Source: Thermoplasmata archaeon
Lineage (GTDB): Archaea; Thermoplasmatota; Thermoplasmata; B31-G17
Direction of reading: 5' to 3'
Length of the DNA: 16,051 bases
Assembly (NCBI GenBank): GCA_003649915.1
Contig: QMTG01000011.1
Location: forward strand, 1-16,051
This document shows, piece by piece, positions 13,252-16,051 of this stretch. Position 1 is the stretch's first letter. Every line of letters starts with the position of its first letter. Below the pieces are notes generated by a model. That model was not told the origin of the DNA. It worked only from the letters and a program-made list of their open reading frames with translations, and made no database searches. The position numbers and the translations under genes were made by a program.

Positions 13252-14075
13252 TTTCTCATTTCCAAGGACAAATTTGCGCTCTTTGCGCTATGGGTTAAGC
13301 ACCCCATGGATATGACATCGCAATACTTAGCGTACAAAGGAGCGTTTTCAGGGGTTATACCGCCAGAGACCTCCACAATAATACCCCTGTTTATTTCCTT
13401 AATCCCAATGTACGCCTTCTTTATGTCCTCCGCACTCATATTATCGAGCATTATTATGTCCGCCCCTGCCCTTGCCGCCCTAAGCGCGTCTTCCACGCTT
13501 TGGACTTCAACCTCAACCTTTTTTGTAAACGATACGCTCCTAGCCCTATGTATGGCTTCCTCCACGTTGTTTCCTAAAAGCGCTAGGTGATTATCCTTTA
13601 TAAGGATGCAATCGCTCAGGCAAAACCTGTGGGTGTCTCCCCCACCAATCTCCACAGCCTTTTTCTCATAATACCTAAAGCCAGGTGTGGTTTTCCTTGT
13701 GGCTGCAATCCTCACGCTCGGGTTAACCTTCCTACACTCCTCCACCACTCTTCGCGTAATGGTTGCTATCCCGCTCATTCTGCATATTATGTTGAGCGCA
13801 GTCCTCTCAGCCATAAGAATACTCCTAGCCCTGCCATGGACAACGATTACAACATCGCCAGCACTGGCATAATAGCCATCGTCGCATTTTATTTCGGTCT
13901 CTAAACCCAAGGATTCAAAAACCTCAGAGCATTCTCTCACACCCGCTATAACACACTCCTCCTTAGCCACGACCTCCGCCTCGGCAATAACCCCCTCATC
14001 AATGAGCGCTTGCGTGGTAATATCACCATAGCCTATATCTTCGTGCAGGAAGACCTCCACGGGCGTTCTTGTCAT
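13239..14075 (-). CDS. nadC: Nicotinate-nucleotide pyrophosphorylase (quinolinate phosphoribosyltransferase)
   Basis: NadC joins quinolinate and PRPP to give nicotinate mononucleotide, CO2 and pyrophosphate in de novo NAD synthesis. The 278-residue protein has normal length and motifs: EDIGYGDITTQ at the start, AERTALNIICRMSGIAT (89-105), AATRKTTPGFRYYEKKAV (124-141), GGGDTHRFCLSDCILIKDNHL (144-164), VEVEVQSVEDAL, IIMLDNMS and VEVSGGI. The frame opens at 14099, but that ATG lies within the TATA box. The ATG at 14075 is about 27 nt from the box centre and begins where family members begin, so a leaderless start there is preferred. The metallophosphoesterase gene overlaps its end. NadA and a NadB or aspartate dehydrogenase must be encoded elsewhere. 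Confidence 0.95.
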   Translation of the reverse strand: MTRTPVEVFLHEDIGYGDITTQALIDEGVIAEAEVVAKEECVIAGVRECSEVFESLGLETEIKCDDGYYASAGDVVIVVHGRARSILMAERTALNIICRMSGIATITRRVVEECRKVNPSVRIAATRKTTPGFRYYEKKAVEIGGGDTHRFCLSDCILIKDNHLALLGNNVEEAIHRARSVSFTKKVEVEVQSVEDALRAARAGADIIMLDNMSAEDIKKAYIGIKEINRGIIVEVSGGITPENAPLYAKYCDVISMGCLTHSAKSANLSLEMRKWTG

Positions 14076-14098
14076 GGTTTCTGGGATGGCACGTGCCA

Positions 14099-14106
14099 TA
14101 TATTAA
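14099..14106 (-). promoter_or_regulatory. TATA box of nadC
   Basis: The minus strand reads TTAATATA, preceded by GGGAAAG, a good TFB-recognition stretch. The centre is about 27 nt from the ATG at 14075. Confidence 0.65.
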
Positions 14107-14122
14107 CTTTCCCATGGGAAAG
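14107..14122. promoter_or_regulatory. 16-bp perfect palindrome between divergent promoters
   Basis: CTTTCCCATGGGAAAG is identical to its reverse complement and fills the space between the nadC and FKBP TATA boxes. Each half supplies a purine-rich GGGAAAG just upstream of one box, so it may simply be two back-to-back TFB sites. It could also bind a dimeric regulator controlling both genes. Confidence 0.6.
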
Positions 14123-14123
14123 G

Positions 14124-14131
14124 AATATAAA
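14124..14131 (+). promoter_or_regulatory. TATA box of the FKBP gene
   Basis: AATATAAA follows GGGAAAGG. The centre is 26-27 nt before the ATG at 14154, so the message is probably leaderless. Confidence 0.65.
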
Positions 14132-14153
14132 TGGTAGGCATAATCACCGCACG

Positions 14154-15056
14154 ATGCAGCGTTGGCTTGTTTATATGTCTGCTTTGCTCATAGTACTGGC
14201 AGTGGCTTACGGTGCATACAAATACGCGAATGAGGCAAAGGGAAGGGAGGTTGTTGTGGAAATAGGTGACACCGTCTACGTCAACTACACAGGCTGGCTG
14301 TATGACTACCGAATATACGAAAGCGCCAGGGTTTTCGATACAACATACCCTGATGTGGTTAAGGACAATAAAACCTATCCCAAAACAGTGAGTTTTGATT
14401 TTGAAAGAAGGCGTGGTGAGCCATTTAAGTTCAAGGTTGGCGAGGGCGAAGTAATAAAGGGGTGGGATAAAAGAATAATCGGAATGAAAGTAGGTGAGAA
14501 GGCTAGGTGGGTGATACCGCCATCCGAGGCCTACGAGCCATATCTAAATGAACTCGTCGTGAACATATCGGTCTATGAGCACTGGCAGGTCATTGAAAAA
14601 ATGGAAAAGTATTATTTTGAGTCGAAGTACGGATGCGATGCAGAGGAGGGTATGCACATAACGCATTACTTCTGGGGATGGAACGCCACAGTGCTCGGAA
14701 TCGAGAACAATGATGTGCTTATTCAAAACGTGCCAGAGGTTGGCAAAGAGTACATGACCAAGTACGGGTGGAAGTGCGTGGTGCTTTCAATAAACCAGAG
14801 CGCTAATGGAGGAGATGGCGATATTCTTATTGAGAACAATCCTGTGTTAGGTCAGAAAGTGAGCACAAGGGACGTGACAAATCACTTTGATAACCTAAAA
14901 TACATAATAGATAAGCAGCGAAAGTACCAAGGTGGTATGGTTGACGGTATCGTTGTTGGGATAAGCGATGAAAACATAACTGTGGACTTCAACAACGAGG
15001 TCTACGGCAAGACTTTGATATTTGATGTAGTAGTTGTGAATATAGAAAAGAGTTAG
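14154..15056 (+). CDS. Membrane-anchored FKBP-type peptidyl-prolyl isomerase with enlarged flap insert
   Basis: This 300-residue protein has an N-terminal membrane segment (about 4-20, WLVYMSALLIVLAVAYG) with no clear cleavage or lipobox site, so it is likely anchored with its body outside. The FKBP core follows, with conserved active-site positions VNYTG (Tyr45), VFDTT (Phe61, Asp62), EVIKGW (Val100, Ile101, Trp104) and IPPSEAY (Tyr127). The last core strand, GKTLIFDVVVVNI, comes only at 285-297, so about 155 residues are inserted in the flap, against roughly 65 in SlyD-type proteins. Six N-X-S/T sequons (44, 72, 137, 177, 214, 274) fit an exported protein. It probably helps fold surface proteins. 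The frame continues upstream to 14010, but that part lies in nadC and before the promoter. A GT2 gene follows. Confidence 0.9.
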   Translation: MQRWLVYMSALLIVLAVAYGAYKYANEAKGREVVVEIGDTVYVNYTGWLYDYRIYESARVFDTTYPDVVKDNKTYPKTVSFDFERRRGEPFKFKVGEGEVIKGWDKRIIGMKVGEKARWVIPPSEAYEPYLNELVVNISVYEHWQVIEKMEKYYFESKYGCDAEEGMHITHYFWGWNATVLGIENNDVLIQNVPEVGKEYMTKYGWKCVVLSINQSANGGDGDILIENNPVLGQKVSTRDVTNHFDNLKYIIDKQRKYQGGMVDGIVVGISDENITVDFNNEVYGKTLIFDVVVVNIEKS

Positions 15057-15057
15057 A

Positions 15058-15065
15058 TTTATATA
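15058..15065 (+). promoter_or_regulatory. TATA box of the right GT2
   Basis: TTTATATA begins just after the FKBP stop. Its centre is about 43 nt before the ATG at 15105, giving a leader near 17 nt with GGGATGG before the start. Confidence 0.5.
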
Positions 15066-15104
15066 AGAGTAGTTGTATGATGTGATTAGAAAAAGGGATG
15101 GCCT

Positions 15105-15788
15105 ATGAAATTAATATCCGTGCTCCTCCCAGCATATAACGAAGAGGGAAGTATTGGAGATGTAATTCGCGCCATCCCCATCAGAAGGCTAAGAGAAATG
15201 GGTTTTGAAACGGAGATAATCGTTGTGGATGGCAAGAGTGAGGATAGAACCAGAGAAATTGCAAAGAGTTTTGGTGCAAAAGTATACATACAGCCAAAAA
15301 AAGGCAAAGGGGATGCCGTGCGCTTCGGCCTAAAAAAATGCAGGGGCGAATATATAGTAATGCTCGATGCTGATAACACATACCCCGCAGACAAAATCCC
15401 ACTCATGATTGAGATTTTGGAAAAGAACAGTGCAGATGTGGTTATGGGCTCAAGGTTTGCAGGCGAGATAGAGGACGGTGCAATGACCATGCTCAACTAC
15501 TTTGGCAATCTAATACTATCAAGAATGGCATATATGATGTTTCCAAACGGGCATAAGATAACCGACGTATGCACGGGAATGTGGGCGTTCAGGGCATCAG
15601 CGATTAAAAACCTTAAACTCGAAGCGGAGGGTTTCGACATCGAAGCAGAGCTTTACGCGAAACTGGTGAAAGAGGGATGTAAAATAATAGAAATACCAAT
15701 AAAATACAACAGGAGAAAGGATAAGCCCAAACTGAGAGCATTCAAAGATGGAATATGCATTGGGATAAGGTTACTGAGAGAGGTGTAA
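15105..15788 (+). CDS. Family 2 glycosyltransferase, dolichyl-phosphate sugar synthase-like
   Basis: This 227-residue soluble GT-A enzyme has VLLPAYNEEGSIGDVI (6-21), IIVVDGKSEDRTREIA with Asp42, PKKGKGDAVRFGL, and the metal-binding DAD (Asp88, Asp90) in VMLDADNTYPADKIP. VVMGSRF and TDVCTGMWAFRA with its acceptor-site residues follow. It has no C-terminal membrane helices, like the short DPM1 type. By family it would move mannose, glucose or a related sugar from a nucleotide sugar to a polyprenyl (dolichyl) phosphate on the cytoplasmic face, as a donor for glycoprotein or lipid glycans. It has its own promoter and is followed 29 nt later by another glycosyltransferase gene. The exact sugar cannot be read from the sequence. 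Confidence 0.92.
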   Translation: MKLISVLLPAYNEEGSIGDVIRAIPIRRLREMGFETEIIVVDGKSEDRTREIAKSFGAKVYIQPKKGKGDAVRFGLKKCRGEYIVMLDADNTYPADKIPLMIEILEKNSADVVMGSRFAGEIEDGAMTMLNYFGNLILSRMAYMMFPNGHKITDVCTGMWAFRASAIKNLKLEAEGFDIEAELYAKLVKEGCKIIEIPIKYNRRKDKPKLRAFKDGICIGIRLLREV

Positions 15789-15817
15789 AATAATCGCGAT
15801 GAGCAAAAGGGAGAAAT

Positions 15818-16051
15818 ATGAATATACTGATTATTCCCACTACAGACTGGCTAAAACATCCCACACCACACAGACATCATTATATTGCCGAAAAACTGGT
15901 ACAGGGGGGGCATAATGTCTTTGTGGCATACTTTGACCTTTTTGACCGAAAAATACTCACCAACACTGCCGGTACTTTACTGCCTATGCGTGGTTTTAAG
16001 TCTAAAGACCTTAGTACCTACTACATATTTAATTCCCTTGCACATTACAGG
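15818..16051 (+). CDS. Probable GT-B glycosyltransferase (GT4-like), 5' part
   Basis: An open frame of 78 codons runs from ATG at 15818 to the window edge. It begins MNILIIPTTDW, then HRHHYIAEKLVQGGHNVFVA, the alternating strand-helix-strand of the N-terminal Rossmann domain of GT-B glycosyltransferases, where the acceptor usually binds. The donor-binding C-terminal domain is outside the window, so the family call is tentative. GGGAG lies five bases before the ATG. It starts 29 nt after the GT2 stop on the same strand, probably as one operon. Codons such as CGT and CGA appear in place of the AGA/AGG usual here, a faint hint of a different origin. Confidence 0.68.
   Translation, partial: MNILIIPTTDWLKHPTPHRHHYIAEKLVQGGHNVFVAYFDLFDRKILTNTAGTLLPMRGFKSKDLSTYYIFNSLAHYR

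Noticed and set aside
14010..14153. 48-residue N-terminal extension of the FKBP
   Set aside because: It lies upstream of the TATA box, overlaps nadC antisense, and lacks a hydrophobic start; the ATG at 14154 begins directly with the membrane segment.
15799..15903. Alternative ATG at 15799 in another frame before the last gene
   Set aside because: Its frame stops after about 35 codons without family resemblance, while the frame from 15818 stays open and looks like a GT-B N-terminus.
1..16051. CRISPR array, tRNA, rRNA, transposon ends
   Set aside because: I saw no regularly spaced repeats, no tRNA-like TTCGA loop with paired arms, no rRNA signature and no transposase motifs.

Overview
The window is archaeal chromosome. 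It carries sn-glycerol-1-phosphate dehydrogenase and a geranylgeranyl-type reductase (both for archaeal ether lipids), SRP54, an RNase P Pop5-like protein, a UPF0179 protein, a HerA-like ATPase and the archaeal coiled-coil family COG1340. Promoters have archaeal TATA boxes, and several genes appear leaderless. GC looks mid-40s percent by eye. The gene set suggests a euryarchaeon, possibly near Thermoplasmata/Aciduliprofundum; that placement is inference, since no rRNA or other marker is present. I saw no tRNA, rRNA, CRISPR array, insertion sequence or integrase.

Layout. (A) 1-264: 5' part of a family 2 glycosyltransferase, minus strand. (B) 265-677: gene-poor gap with a probable wrecked C-terminal anchor of a surface protein. 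(C) 678-2506, minus: coiled-coil protein then a biotin/lipoate-synthase-like radical SAM enzyme, with ATGA overlap. (D) 2623-5156, minus operon: 2[4Fe-4S] ferredoxin, geranylgeranyl reductase, ThiL, Pop5-like RNase P subunit. (E) 5255-6769, minus: G1P dehydrogenase then UPF0179. (F) 6812-9479, minus: SerA-type dehydrogenase, cupin, SRP54. (G) 9586-12520, plus: TPR protein and HerA-like ATPase. (H) 12517-14075, minus: NadC then a metallophosphoesterase. (I) 14154-16051, plus: membrane-anchored FKBP, a second GT2, and the start of a probable GT-B glycosyltransferase.

How they fit together. G1P dehydrogenase makes the archaeal lipid backbone, and the reductase saturates the isoprenoid chains, probably with electrons from the ferredoxin encoded just upstream. 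SRP54 serves membrane targeting. The anchored FKBP and the glycosyltransferases look like cell-surface functions. ThiL (thiamine diphosphate), NadC (NAD), SerA and the radical SAM enzyme are cofactor or central metabolism. The most open parts are the TPR/HerA pair, the coiled-coil/radical SAM pair, the enlarged FKBP flap insert, the UPF0179 protein and the decayed surface-protein tail.

Several starts were moved inward from the longest open frame, because the TATA box lies on or just before the longer start, or because an ATGA overlap or Shine-Dalgarno sequence marks the shorter one.
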